Shown here one piece after another: positions 33,706 to 44,519 of a stretch of 64,000 bases of DNA (position 1 is the first letter of the stretch; each line of letters begins with the position of its first letter). This stretch comes from Hippopus hippopus (taxonomy: Eukaryota; Mollusca; Bivalvia; Cardiida; Cardiidae). The notes below the pieces were generated by a model. It was given only the letters and a program-made list of their open reading frames with translations, had not been told where the DNA came from and ran no database searches. Location of the stretch: NCBI GenBank assembly GCA_946811185.2, contig OX328098.1, positions 43,711,650-43,775,649 of the forward strand, in the 5' to 3' direction. The position numbers and the translations under genes were made by a program.

Positions 33706-33921
33706 ACCTAATAGTGTTAAGGTGGTAAATACATTATGTGGAAAAAAATGTCCTTCTTTATGTTTTAACAAAAATGGTACCAACATTAGGGGTTTATGGG
33801 GTTTTATGGTTTACGGGGTTTGATGTCCAAGATAAGGTGTAAAGCTGTACTGTCCATGCTTTCGTTTTCACAGCTGAATTCTTATTATGAATATCAGTAA
33901 GTATATCAAAAAAAAACTTGA

Positions 33922-34112
33922 GCCATCACATGATCATAATTACATAGAATCCATTTTAACTTAAAATCAACAGAATCCTGTGGGACACTGGTCCTTTAAC
34001 TTACATAAAATTGACCAATAGCGAAAATTTTCGGCCTAGGTCGGCCTGTGCAGGTTGATCTTGGTCGATATGTTTCAAATTTGCATTAAGCCCACTTTTA
34101 ACAGAGCATGGC
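33922..34112. mobile_element. Family D repeat, copy 4
   Basis: GAGCCATCACATGATC to ACAGAGCATGGCTC, with the centre GGCCTAGGTCGGCCTGTGCA. The CATGTCAGCCT inverted pair has decayed. Confidence 0.55.
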
Positions 34113-34135
34113 TCACTTTTATGTGGAAATGTATT

Positions 34136-34359
34136 TTAACCCTTTACCAAACAATCCCTGGTTTTTACGGCCCTGAGACAGAAGCCTTTTGAAAACATGG
34201 TGGGAAAAGGAGAAAATGCTGGTAACCAGCATTTTCTCCTTTTCCCACAATGTTTTCTACCCTGCTGGAAACAAATTTCAGTTTTTGAGTTACGTTTGTC
34301 ATCTACAAGTGCTTTCAATTTGGACTAGTCTAAAATTTTGTCGTTTGGTAAAGAGTTAA
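34136..34359 (+). mobile_element. MITE family A, intact copy
   Basis: TTAA both ends with a nearly perfect stem; together with 60336-60559 and 58738-58966 it gives a clear consensus for the plus orientation. Confidence 0.85.
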
Positions 34360-34524
34360 GCTAAAATAAATACATGCTCATATCAGATGAGCTTGTTGAT
34401 TAACTAGAATAAAACAACTTGGGTAATTAATAAAACAACTTGGATAATTCATTAACAAACTATTTATTGAAAATTACTAGTTATTTCTTCAAACAAATCA
34501 TTCATAAAAAAAAAAATCTTTCCT

Positions 34525-35342
34525 TAACCGTCTCCGTGAAATAACAATTTTCAGATCTTTCAATTTAAAAACTAAGTGCAGAAATGTTTTCAAAACTGGG
34601 ACAAATGTGTGAAATGACAGTCAAATTTTGAGCAAACAAATGTAGGAAAAGGAGAAATTGCTTGTTTAGAGCAATTTCTCTTATACCCAAATTGTTTTCA
34701 TAAACCATCTACTTCAGACATGGCACAGCAGTCAGTATGAGGGAAAGGGTTAACCAATTACTACCTGGAATGTAATTAGCCATATAAAAAAGAAGCATCT
34801 GACAAAATGGAAAATGTTTAGTTAAGAGTTAAGGACAGTATTATTTTTTCAAGATGTATTAAACCCTGGGAAAAAGAGAAATTGCTCATAAGCCATTTCT
34901 CTTTTTCCTATGTTTTCCGAAGTTTGTTTACTATAGAGACTTAGAAACATATTCCTTCTGTAAAGCTTAAAACACAAACATTTTCACTTTGATAATGGGA
35001 TGACAGTTGAAGACATACAAAGCTTCCTGCAGTAGTTATCAATAGGAAAGGAAGACAATATAACATATTCTTTTCCTAGATGCTTTCTTCAAAATCAAGT
35101 TCACATGTATTTTTCACCAACATCCCTGCAGCAACACCTTTTCATTCCATAGCATCAACTGCTTTCTTACAATACTATACATGAGGCGCATGCATTAGAT
35201 TGAAACAACTGGAAGGATAAAAAGCATTCTGGAAAATGAAGAAATTGCTCATTAGGAGCATTTTCTCCTTCTCCTAGAATTTTTTTCAAGTCTCTCACTT
35301 CAAGGCCATACAAACAAGGGATTATCATGTAAGGGGTTAAAC
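34525..35342. mobile_element. Three old MITE copies of the AATTGCT subtype
   Basis: Cores at about 34642-34705 (AAAGGAGAAATTGCTTG..GAGCAATTTCTC), 34868-34920 (AAGAGAAATTGCTCAT..) and 35222-35290 (TGAAGAAATTGCTCATTAGG). The last ends GTAAGGGGTTAA. The ends are poorly kept. Confidence 0.5.
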
Positions 35343-35722
35343 AACAGGTGTACTACAGTCATTATCAATTAACTAAAAGAAACTGTAACTTTCTTAAACA
35401 ACAGGTCGATTAAAGTCATTATCAATTCACTTAAAGAAACTCATTTATTGTATCCCGATCCCCTATACTTATGTTTCTACTGCATGTTTCAATGTTAAAA
35501 AATTGTTAGAAAAATTTGCTTTCTTACATACATATAGATTGTAAAAAGTGCAGCACATATGTTCCAGCAAAATTTGTATTTGATTATTCAATAAATACCC
35601 ATAAAACTGTTTAACACGTCCATCTTTATGTAATCAGTAATGAATGCTCTTTCAATGTCAAATTGCAGCGGAATAAAAGTAGAACATTTGCAGGCAGGTT
35701 TATCCGCTATAATCATATTAAA

Positions 35723-37002
35723 CAAGAGGGCCATGATGGCCCTGCGTCCCTCACCTAAGCCTTTTCATCAAACATGACCCATTCCCAATCTCTTCAGAGA
35801 TATTAAGACAAACATTGACAAACACTCATTAGTATTGGGCTTAAAAATATGGCCTCTGCAGTGTTCACAAGCTTTTTCTAGAATTTGTCTCAGCAGCCTA
35901 CTCGACATGTAGAAATTATCCAGGCAAACATTCTGACAAACTTTCATAAGTATTGAGAGAAAATGTGGCCTGTAGGGTGTACAAAAGGTTTTACCCAGAT
36001 TTGACCTAGTGACCAAATTTTTTATCCAACATGACCAATATTCATACTTAACTAAGATATTATCAAGACAAACATTCTAAGCAAATTTCAAGATTATTAG
36101 ACTGAAAATGTGGCCTCTAGAGCCTACACAAGGTTTTTCAAGGATTGAACTTGGTGACCTAGTTTTCAATTCCGCATGATCCATTTCCAAACTCATGCAA
36201 GATATCATCAAGACAAACAATCTGACCAAGTTTAAAGAATATTGGACTGAAAATGTAACCTATAGTGTGTACAAAAGGTTTTTCTGATATCTGACCTAGT
36301 GACCTAGTTTTTTATCCAACATGATCCGTTTTCATTCTAGTCTAAGATATTATCAAGACAAACATTCTGACCATATTTCAAAATTATTGGACTGAAAATG
36401 TGGCCTCTACAGCGTACACAAGGTTTTTCTAAGATTTCACCCAGTGACCTAGTTTTTGACCTGACATGACCCCTTTTTAAACTAATCCAAGCTATCATCA
36501 TGACAAACATTGACAAACTTTGAAAAGCATTGAACTGAAAATGTGGCCTCTGGAGTGTACACAAGGTTTTTCTAAGATTTGACCTAGTGACCTAGTTTTT
36601 GACCTGACATGGCCCGTTTTCAAACTGGTCTGCGATATTATCAAGACAAACATTCTGACCAACTTTCAAGAGTATTAGAGAGAAATGTGGCTTCTGGAGT
36701 GTATAAAAGTTTTTTTTAAGATTTGACCTAGTGACCTAGTTTTGGACCCGACATAGCCCATTTTCAAACTTGTTTCAGATATCATCAAGGCAAACATTCT
36801 GACCAACTTTCAAGAGTACTGGACTGAAAATGTGGCCTCTAGAGCGTACATAAGGTTTTTCTAAGATTTTACCTAGTGACCTATTTGTTTGACCCGACAT
36901 GACCCATTTTGGAACTCGTCCAAGATGTCATCAAGATAAACATTCTGAATAAGTATTGGACTGGAAATGTGGCCTCTAGCACTTTGTGCTCAGGCGAGCT
37001 AA
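35723..37002 (+). mobile_element. Helitron-like element B7 with diverged tandem core
   Basis: It opens CAAGAGGGCCATGATGGCCC and ends TAGCACTTTGTGCTCAGGCGAGCTAA. The core is of the same type as 12480-14347 (GACCTAGTGACCTAG, TATCAAGACAAACATTCTG, ATGTGGCCTCTAGAG), about eight units, more diverged. It lies in the large betaglycan intron. Confidence 0.75.
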
Positions 37003-37162
37003 AAAGTCGCCATCCTTAATGTCTCTCTAAAAAAAAAAAATGTTTTTTGAACTGTGTAGGAAACCTTAAAGATACTACCGGTAAGCCTTTTCAGGCTTTA
37101 CCATAACTGAAACAAAAGCACATGTAACTTTACGTTGCTTTAAAATTTTATTCAGAACCTTT

Positions 37163-37384
37163 TTAACCCTTTCCCTCAAATGCAATTTTAACACTCTTCC
37201 AAAATGAAGGCATCAGATGAAAAATATTAAAAATTGACAGTAGTGTTGTACCTTCTGATAAAATAGAAAAAAAAAATTGGGAAAAGTAAAAATTGTTCCC
37301 AACATGTACTCCTTTTCTCACAATGTTTTCAAAAGCTATTTCCCTCACAGGATTTGAAGGTGTCTATATCAGGTTAAAGGTTAA
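37163..37384 (-). mobile_element. MITE family A, old copy
   Basis: TTAACCCTTTCCCTCAAATG to CAGGTTAAAGGTTAA. The palindrome is largely eroded (GGGAAAAGTAAAAATTG..). Confidence 0.55.
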
Positions 37385-37424
37385 TTTGTTTAAAGTCTGT
37401 TAATCACATTGTTCAGCATTATTT

Positions 37425-37650
37425 CAGTTATATTACACCGGTTGGTTCACCTGTCCACCTGTTCCTGATATTTTCTTGCCAGTACACACCAAACATTCTT
37501 TCCAAGCCACTTGGTCCTGTGGCGAGAGATGAATGAATCGGGATGCATCGACTTACATCAGACGTCTAAAATAATGTTGGGAAAACTGGTAATCTAACCT
37601 CTCCAAGCCCCCTTATTACAAGTCAACATTGCTATCAACTGCACTATCAA
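37425..37650 (-). mobile_element. SINE body fragment
   Basis: TTATTTCAGTTATATTAC, GTTCACCTGTCCACCTG, CCAGTACACACCAAACATTC and TTTCCAAGCCACTTGG match the order of blocks of the SINE at 59355-59650. The tRNA head is missing or unrecognisable. Confidence 0.5.
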
Positions 37651-37741
37651 GGCACAGTGAACATGTCTGCACACATAATGTAACTAACATCTAAGAACAC
37701 GAAAAAATTTCTATCATGATTTGAACACAACAGATGCTAAA

Positions 37742-38825
37742 CAAGAGGCCAAAGATTGGCCTAGTTTACTTGCATGTATGATTTGCAACACAATTTTAAA
37801 AAGATTTGATACAGTGACTTACTTTTTGAACCCATCCAACCCGAGATGGAACTTGACAAAGATTTCACGAAAACAAAATGATAAAGCTTAAGGAAGATTT
37901 GGCAAAATATATATAAACAAGGTTTAACCCTTTACCAAACAATGCCGCCTTTTGACGCCCCTGGGAAAGAAGCCTTTTGAAAACATGGTGGGAAAAGGAG
38001 AAAACCAGCATTTTCTCCTTTTCCCACAATGTTTTCTACCATATCCAATACGTAAATCACTATTTAAGCTAAACGTAATTTGTCGTCTGCAAATGCTTTT
38101 AATTTGGTCCAGTCTAAAATTTTGTCGTTTGGTAAAGGTTTAAGGCAAGATTTGAACAAGTGACCAACTCTTTGACCCAACTCCACCCATGATCAGTCTT
38201 GACCTCATTATCATCAAGACAACCATTCAAAGTTTGAGGAAGAAAAGGCAAAAAGTAGGGCCACTAAAAGTGTATAAGATTGACTCTTTACCAGTTAAGC
38301 CCTGGTTCATATGAAGCTGAAGATCAACACTTCTAAAAACATTTTGGGAATGGGAGAAAATGCTCTAAGCGAGAATTTTCTGCTTTTCCCAGTTTTCTAT
38401 GCTTTTCAATTCAAATGCCACCTTAAAAGCCTCATTTCATGAGTGGTCTGGAAATGCTTTCAGTTCAAACAAGCTTAAAATATTATCTGGTGAAGTGTTA
38501 CATCAGTCCTACTTTTTGACCATATCCTACCCATGATCTAATATGACCGGGCTATGATTAATATGCACATTCTTATTATAACTGAGGAGCACTGGGCCAA
38601 AGATGTGACAACTACAATGTAAACAAGAATTTTTCTCCAGTTTGACCAGGTGGTCTATTTTTCACTCAACCCGATCCATGACTGACCTTGACTGACATAG
38701 TCAGACAAATGTCCTGAGAAATTTTGGGCAAGATTTTGTCAAATATGTGGCCTCTGGGATGTGAACAAGTTTTTACCACAATTCGATCTAGAGACCCATT
38801 TTATCCAACCCACCCATAAACTGAC
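37742..38825 (+). mobile_element. Degenerate Helitron-like element split by MITEs
   Basis: It opens CAAGAGGCCAAAGATTGGCCTAG. The interior phrases TTTGAACCCATCCAACCC, ATCATCAAGACAACCATTC and GTGGCCTCTGGGATGTGAAC recall the family B tandem unit. MITE copies at 37924-38143 and 38280-38502 are inserted in it, and another follows at 38826. No 3' hairpin was found. Confidence 0.5.
37924..38502 (+). mobile_element. MITE family A, two copies inside a Helitron-like element
   Basis: 37924-38143 has TTAA both ends and a shortened axis (GGAGAAAACCAGCATTTTC). 38280-38502 is an older copy with the centre AAATGCTCTAAGCGAGAATTT. Confidence 0.7.
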
Positions 38826-39055
38826 TTAACTCTTTACCAAACAACAAAAATTTTAGACTGGTCCATATTGAAAGCATTTACAGATGACAGAATAAATGTG
38901 ACTAAAAAATTGAAATTTGTTTACGAAAGGGAAGAAAACATTTTCGGAAAAGGAGAAAATGCTGGTTACCAGCATTTTCTCCTTTCCCCACAATGTTTTC
39001 AAAAGGCTTCTTTATCAGGGTCGTGAAAACCAGGGATTGTTTGGGAAAGGGTTAA
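38826..39055 (-). mobile_element. MITE family A, intact copy
   Basis: TTAA both ends: TTAACTCTTTACCAAACAAC to TTTGGGAAAGGGTTAA. Stem nearly perfect. Confidence 0.8.
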
Positions 39056-39101
39056 CATCAAAAGAAACATTCTGACCAAGTTTGAAGATAGGTAAAGAAA
39101 A

Positions 39102-40646
39102 CAAGAGGGCCAAGATGGCCCTGGATCGCTCACCTGAATTTTTGAGATGACCATCGCCTATTTTTTTTTTGAGGTATTGAAACATTCGAACCAAATTTAT
39201 AATTTTGCTAAGCAATTTTCAAAAGGTCACCTGTAAAATTCATTTCGAAATCTGACCATCAGTTTCAAAGAGAAGAATTTTTAAGAATTCTTCATTTCTG
39301 TATAAGAGCAAGTATCCCCCATCCACGAGAGCCATGTTTCTTGATGGATCAAAATTTACAAACAAGTTTTCAAAAGGGTCACCCAAGGAACATTTCGGAA
39401 ATTTTTTTTAAAAATCTGACCAGGGGTTTAAGAGAAAGAGAATTTTCAAGAATTTCATCATGTCCATATAGTGCAAGTAGCTCCCATTCACAAGAGCAAG
39501 GATCACCCAAGGAACATCCCTGTCAAATTATTTTGAAATCTGACTAGCGGTTTCAGAGAAGAAGAATTTTCAAGAATTTCTTCATCTCCATATAGTGCAA
39601 GTAGCCCCCATTCACCAGAGCCATGTTTCTTGACGGATCAAAATTTTGTGAACAGTTTTTGAAAACGGTCACCCAAGGATCATCTCTGTGAAATCATTTC
39701 AAAATCTGTCCAGCCGTTTCAGAAGAAGAATTTTTAAGAATTTCTTCATTTCCCTATAGTGCAAGTAGCCCCCATTCACCAGAGCCATGTTTCTTGACGG
39801 ATCAAAATTTTGTGAACAATTTTTGAAAAGGGTCACCCAAGAAACATCCCTGAGAAATTATTTCAAAATCTGACCATCGGTTTCAGAGAAGAAATTTTTT
39901 TAAGAATTTCCTCATTCCCTATAGTGCAAGTAGCCCCCAATCACCAGAGCCATGTTTCTTGACCAATCAAAATTTCGCGAACAATTTTTGGAAAGGGTCA
40001 CCCAAGAAACATCCCTGAGAAATTATTTCAAAATCTGACCAGCAGTTTCAGAGAAGAAGATTTTTAAGAATTCCTTCATTTCTGTATAGTGCAAGTAGCC
40101 CCCATTCACCAGAGCCACATTTTATGACGGATCAAAATTTCACGAACAATTTTTGAAAAGGGTCACCCAAGGAACATATCTGTGAAATTATTTCAAAATC
40201 CGACCAGCGGTTTCAGAGGAGAAGATTTTTAAAGAATTCCTTGATTTCTGTATAGTGCAAGTAGCCCCCATTCACCAGAGCCACAATTTTTGACGAATCA
40301 AAATTTCACGAACAATTTTTGAAAAGGGTCACCCAAGGAACATATCTGTGAAATAATTTCAAAATCCGACCGGCAGTTTCAGAGGAGAAGATTTTTAAAG
40401 AATTTGCTAAAAAATTCCATTTGGTTGCCATGGCAACCAGAGTTTTTGACGGAATCAAATTCTGTGAACAATTTTTAAAGAGGACCTCCCAAGGAACATT
40501 CCTGCCAAGTTTGGTCCAAATTGGCCCAGCGGTTTAGGAGGAGTTGATGTTTGAAGAATTGTTGACGACGCACGACAGACGACGCACGACGGACACCCAG
40601 TGACCCTAAAAGCTCCCCTTCAGCACGTTGTGCTCAGGTGAGCTAA
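39102..40646 (+). mobile_element. Helitron-like element B9
   Basis: It opens CAAGAGGGCCAAGATGGCCC and ends CAGCACGTTGTGCTCAGGTGAGCTAA. The core has about seven to eight units with GTAGCCCCCATTCACCAGAG, TGACGGATCAAAATTT, GGGTCACCCAAGGAACAT and CCAGCGGTTTCAGAG. A TTGCCATGGCAACCAGAG palindrome and a GACGACGCACGAC run precede the end. It is the same subfamily as B5, but longer. Confidence 0.8.
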
Positions 40647-40741
40647 AAACAGTGACCTTTATAATGTACACAAGACAAACGATACTAGAACAAACACTGA
40701 AAAACAATTTTGAATTTTGATAAAATATACCCATATGTACT

Positions 40742-40941
40742 TTAATCCTTTCCCTCAAAGACTTTTGATGGGTCAGCAGTCGACTACTTTTGAAAACATT
40801 GTAGGAAAAAGCTTGCAATTTCTCCTTTTCCCGCAATATTTTCTAACATGTCTTAAAAGCATACCTTCAAATCACCAGATTGCTCTTTTTCCAATTTTCA
40901 AATTGGGAGAATCCAAGATGTCATATCAGAGAAAGGATTAA
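40742..40941 (+). mobile_element. MITE family A, internally deleted
   Basis: TTAATCCTTTCCCTC to AGAGAAAGGATTAA. Only one half of the stem is full (TTGTAGGAAAAAGCTTGCAAT). Confidence 0.55.
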
Positions 40942-41070
40942 GCTGATGATATCACATGGTTATAATAAATGTAATTTTGAGATTCTTTTATATCTTTCTT
41001 TGGGTCATGCCGTCACAGGCTACTGGAAATTACAAATGCCTTCATGACATGCTTGCAAATATGTTTAAAT

Positions 41071-41276
41071 TCACTTAGTCTTGGCAGCCATATGATGAAC
41101 TTTCTTTTTTATTGTTTCCCAATGCCTTTTTGCTAACTGCCCACCACTGCACTTGCTCAGGCTTATGGCATGAAGGCAATCTTCCCTGCGAGGACATTTT
41201 TTTGATCCATCTAAAAATTCTTTGAAATATTCTTCTATCTCTTTTTCTTCATCTTCGGTCCACTTCACTCGAGTAA
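41071..41276 (-). CDS. Recombinase-like gene, last exon with Myb/SANT-like domain
   Basis: The acceptor is TTTTTTGTCAG, entered in phase 1; the stop TGA is at 41071-41073. It encodes TRVKWTEDEEKEIEEYFKEF, then CPRREDCLHAI and AKRHWETIKKKVHHM. The Trp at the start (W115 of the partial protein), an acidic first helix and a second Trp before a basic third helix (W162) follow the Myb/SANT-like pattern. The same C-terminal arrangement after a recombinase-like core is recalled from uncharacterised animal proteins. The four exons sum to 534 nt (177 residues plus stop) in one frame. The protein is probably nuclear and DNA-binding; its function is unknown. Confidence 0.7.
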
Positions 41277-41645
41277 CTGACAAAAAAAGAAAGGGAACAA
41301 AACTAACTAATAGATTACTGTCAGGCATACATTACACAATAACCAGAGCTCAGACCCGAGACAATTTCTATTTATAAAAGAGCAAATGGAAATCCTGCTT
41401 AATTCATTTAAATAACATCCTAGTTCAGCCAATACAACCAAATCCTGAAAGATACTATGCAACTCCAGTGAATTTGGTGTTTCTAGAAAAACAACCAAAG
41501 CACGATCACAAAAAAATATGATGGAAAATGAGATTTCAAGTTGTTTTCCTAAATTCATTTACAGCTTTTGATTCAGGGTACATTAAAAACAGAAAGAATT
41601 TGTAAGAGTTTGCTAATACACCCTATGATTTTCTTACACAGAAAG

Positions 41646-41881
41646 TTAACCCTTAAAGCCCAAAATAAACAAAATTAAGATTTTCAGTAAGGAAAAAAAG
41701 ACTCAAATTCATGTATTTCAATTTCAAGGCAGTAAAAATTAATAAAAAAAAAAAAATCCCAAACCATTTCAATTTAAAAGCTGTCTCAAGCAAGAACGTG
41801 GCTGACAGTGTAGATTCGGATTAGACAATGTTCTGTGCAGTCCGTTCTTGATCTGCACTGGCTGCAATATCTAAGGGTTAA
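41646..41881. repeat. Family H element bounded by TTAA
   Basis: TTAACCCTTAAAGCCC to TATCTAAGGGTTAA with the inner pair GACAGTGTAGATTCGG and GTTCTTGATCTGCACTGG. The termini form an inverted repeat, so this too is a TTAA-type MITE family distinct from family A. Confidence 0.6.
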
Positions 41882-41944
41882 AATTGGTCAAGAAAACATT
41901 ATTCCATTGCAATGACTTGTATTAAAAGTCTGAATAGAACTATA

Positions 41945-42215
41945 TTGTATGGTGTTTAACACCACATCAACAGTACTTCAGTTATTTCAATGAGACAGAT
42001 CACAGATCCATGTTTCCTGGAAATTTTTAACAAGTACTTGACATGTCACATTATTCTGACACTGGCAGGCCAGTCGTAATGCCATGCCATTGAGAACGCC
42101 AGTGGGGGAAGCCACTACTACCAATCTTTAAGTCTATGGTATGACCAGGTAGGAGACTGGACCCTTTTCCTTACAAGCACAAGGCACCAGCTCTAACCAC
42201 CAGGCCACAGCGCCA
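41945..42215 (-). mobile_element. SINE-like repeat (minus)
   Basis: TGGTGTTTAACACCACATC (tail of the SINE in reverse) at the left and AACCACCAGGCCACAGCGCC (tRNA-like A-box region in reverse) at the right. It lies between two exons' flanks in the nested gene region. Confidence 0.5.
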
Positions 42216-42247
42216 GTAATAAAACAAATGAAACAAAGGTGAAATAC

Positions 42248-42280
42248 CTGTTTTTGCCTTCTTTTTGCCTCTAAATGGCA
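42248..42280 (-). CDS. Recombinase-like gene, 33-nt basic micro-exon
   Basis: A 33-nt exon between TTATTTTCAG and CAG|GTATTT; phase is 1-1. It encodes PFRGKKKAKT with flanking split Val codons, a lysine-rich patch suitable as a nuclear localisation signal. It fits only by phase and splice sites, so it is less certain than its neighbours, but skipping it would also keep the frame. Confidence 0.55.
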
Positions 42281-42809
42281 CTGAAAATAAATGAAAAGTT
42301 CTTATCAAACTTCTGTTCCCAGCATACTTCAACATTACATGAGCTTAATCGTTTAATCAAAATGTGACGATTTGCAATTTGATTTCAGTCAAATTACTAT
42401 AAATGTCAATGCTGATAGCCAATGTTCATTTTAATCATTGCACTTACATAATCAAATTTTTAGGAGTTTACAGCAAAATGCATTTGAAAACAACTTTAAA
42501 AAATTCTGCAGATGCTTTCAATCTAATAGACAGCAACAAGGTTACACTGTTTGATTTGTCTATACACTAACTGCAGTATAAAACTGTCTTATGATGAAGA
42601 GGAATAATTAGCTTTGAGGCTTTTTGTTCTTACTCTCAATTTACCAACCTAAAAAACGCAGAGTTCATACAGAAATAAGAAAACAAAATTCTAGGGGTGT
42701 TCCAGGACTTTTCAGGGATACTCAAGATTTACTCAACATTTCAATTACCTTAAATTCTTATCCTTGCTTACAGATGGTTTGTTATAAGTTTTCACATTTG
42801 CACACAACC

Positions 42810-43427
42810 CACAAATTTTAGCAATTTGTTTTGGGAAGGATAGAAAACACTGAGAAAAGGAGAAAATGCTGGTTACCAGCATTTTCTCCTTTTCCCACAA
42901 TATTTTGAAAATATTCTTCTTGAGGGTCGTTAAAAGGTGGGACTGTGTGGTAAAGGGTTAATGGGACTTAACCCAAATAGTAATCTTTTTATGAACTGTT
43001 ATTTAATCAATTAAACACAGCGAAATGAACACTCATCTACTTCTAAAAATATTGAAGTACTGTAAAAATACCTTCATCAGCTTCATCTGTGCCATTCAGA
43101 AATTCTACTTCCTCATTTAACTCCCTGTCCTGAATGTCCTCCACCAAAGATTGTGTTTCTCCATCCAGATCTATGAATAGTAGATCAGATTAACGTATCA
43201 CATTTATTCCTGAATTACCTCTTACGACATGGCGAAATTTTAATTTCATAAAAACTAAAAGCATTTTCAGACAACAAAACAAATGTGATTCATCTCTGGA
43301 AGGGTAGAAAATATTGTTGGAAGAGAAAATGCTCGTTACAAGCATTTACTCCTTTTCCAAAATTGTTTTCAAAAGCCTTCTACCTCAAGGGTTGTACATA
43401 CCAGAGCTTATCTGGTAATGGGTAAAT
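42810..43427 (-). mobile_element. MITE family A, two truncated copies within the nested gene
   Basis: 42810-42961 keeps stem and right end (GGTAAAGGGTTAA). 43225-43427 is a diverged copy 55 bp upstream of exon 43072-43170. Confidence 0.6.
43072..43170 (-). CDS. Recombinase-like gene, acidic linker exon
   Basis: The acceptor is TATTCATAG and the donor is GAAG|GTATTT; phase is 1 in and 1 out. Joined to the preceding exon it reads QFQ-DLDGETQSLVEDIQDRE, then NEEVEFLNGTDEADE. It is almost entirely acidic and polar, with no folded-domain signature. It was accepted because the phase is consistent on both sides and the splice sites are plausible. Confidence 0.62.
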
Positions 43428-43829
43428 GCTTGGCTTGACAAGAAGTATTTCACTCTGTTCATTGCATTTTTATTTTTCTTTATTAATTGATAGCATTGCT
43501 CCTCCATTTCGTTGAAGAAAGTGACATGACTATGTATCATGACATTATACTTGGCATCCTTCTCTATAGTTCAGAACCAATGCTATCTCTATAACCTTGA
43601 ACACTCAAACCTCCCAAAATGTAGGCGGCTGCCTCTCATGAAAGGTGAAAGAGTGGCGCACCATGCTGAATAGTGCTCCTGAGATGCTGAACATAAAGAA
43701 GGTGATTTACAGTTTACTCAGACTTGCCATCTCCCTTTTAAATCTAGATCATCATTAGTTTAAACATATTTATTTTACATCGATTGAGAAACAAGTTCTT
43801 ACAACTTATACTAATCTCTCTCGATTCTG

Positions 43830-44246
43830 CTTCCTGGGAACTACACCAGTACTCGCGCCGAATGTGTGGGCCAATGAAAAATCCCAAAGTTGACACCCGC
43901 TCCCAGGAATCGAACTCAGGATCATCATTGACAAGATGTGATATATTACAACTGTAATCAAGGGATTACATACATTTGTTTTGTTTGTTTGTATCAGAGT
44001 CCAACATCACTTTAACAGCAGAGGTCATATAGTGGTCAGTATACACATCCATTGTTTCCTGGCTCTCGGACACAAGTACTGACACAACTTTCTTTCCAAA
44101 CCACTGACTACTTTCTCACATGCACAAGAGGACAGAGGCAAAACAATTGCCAGAAAGAAAGTTTGCCGCTATCGGGGATCGAACCCACAACCTCCAGGTC
44201 ATGAGGAAGATATGCTACCCACTGTGCTACCCGGTTGGGCTGCGTT
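43830..44246 (-). mobile_element. Two adjacent tRNA-derived SINE pieces (minus)
   Basis: GGAATCGAACTCAGG (43909-43923, a B box in reverse) marks one head. The second runs from TTTGTTTGTATCAGAGTCC (43985) to GGGATCGAACCCACAACC and GCTACCCACTGTGCTACCC. It overlaps the intron just downstream of exon 44324-44519. Confidence 0.6.
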
Positions 44247-44323
44247 TGTTTTAATAACTACATGTACTCGATGACAGCATTCTATTGTAATAAAAACTGG
44301 CAAAGCTCTCTTTGATCCCTCAC

Positions 44324-44519
44324 CTTGAAACTGTATTTCTGACAGTTTTTTTCCCGAAAATTTCCCAACATTGTTTTTTTCCTGAAGAAGCATAATCTTT
44401 GCAATATCTAGCCTTTCTACGAGTCCTGACGTTGCCCGGTAGTGAGTTAAATGGACCTTAGCAGTATGTCCCAAATGGTTGGTGAGCCATTTCAGCTCAT
44501 GATCCTGCAAACCCATCAC
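44324..44519 (-). CDS. Crypton-type tyrosine-recombinase-like protein, C-terminal catalytic-fold exon
   Basis: The acceptor is TTTAAACAG and the donor is CAAG|GTGAGG; phase is 0 in and 1 out, 65 codons plus one base. It reads GLQDHELKWLTNHLGH then VHLTHYR. In tyrosine recombinases the last catalytic block is LGH followed nine residues later by the nucleophile Tyr (as in XerD LGHSDLSTTQIY). Here His18 to Tyr27 has the same spacing. LVERLDIAKIMLLQE and KFSGKKLSEIQ follow, a tail seen in uncharacterised metazoan Crypton-derived proteins. The upstream Arg and Lys catalytic residues would lie in 5' exons not identified. It is nested inside the large intron of the betaglycan-like gene, on the same strand. 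Confidence 0.68.

Larger units (their letters stand above)
41071..44519 (-). other. Nested Crypton-derived gene, 3' part
   Basis: Four phase-compatible exons (44324-44519, 43072-43170, 42248-42280, 41071-41276) lie wholly within the betaglycan-like intron 29243-62004 on the same strand. SINEs (43830-44246, 41945-42215), a MITE pair (42810-43427) and a family H element (41646-41881, in the upstream betaglycan intron beyond the gene's exons) surround them. The frame is intact, which argues for a retained host gene and against a dead transposon. The terminal direct or inverted repeats expected of a mobile copy were not seen. Confidence 0.6.
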
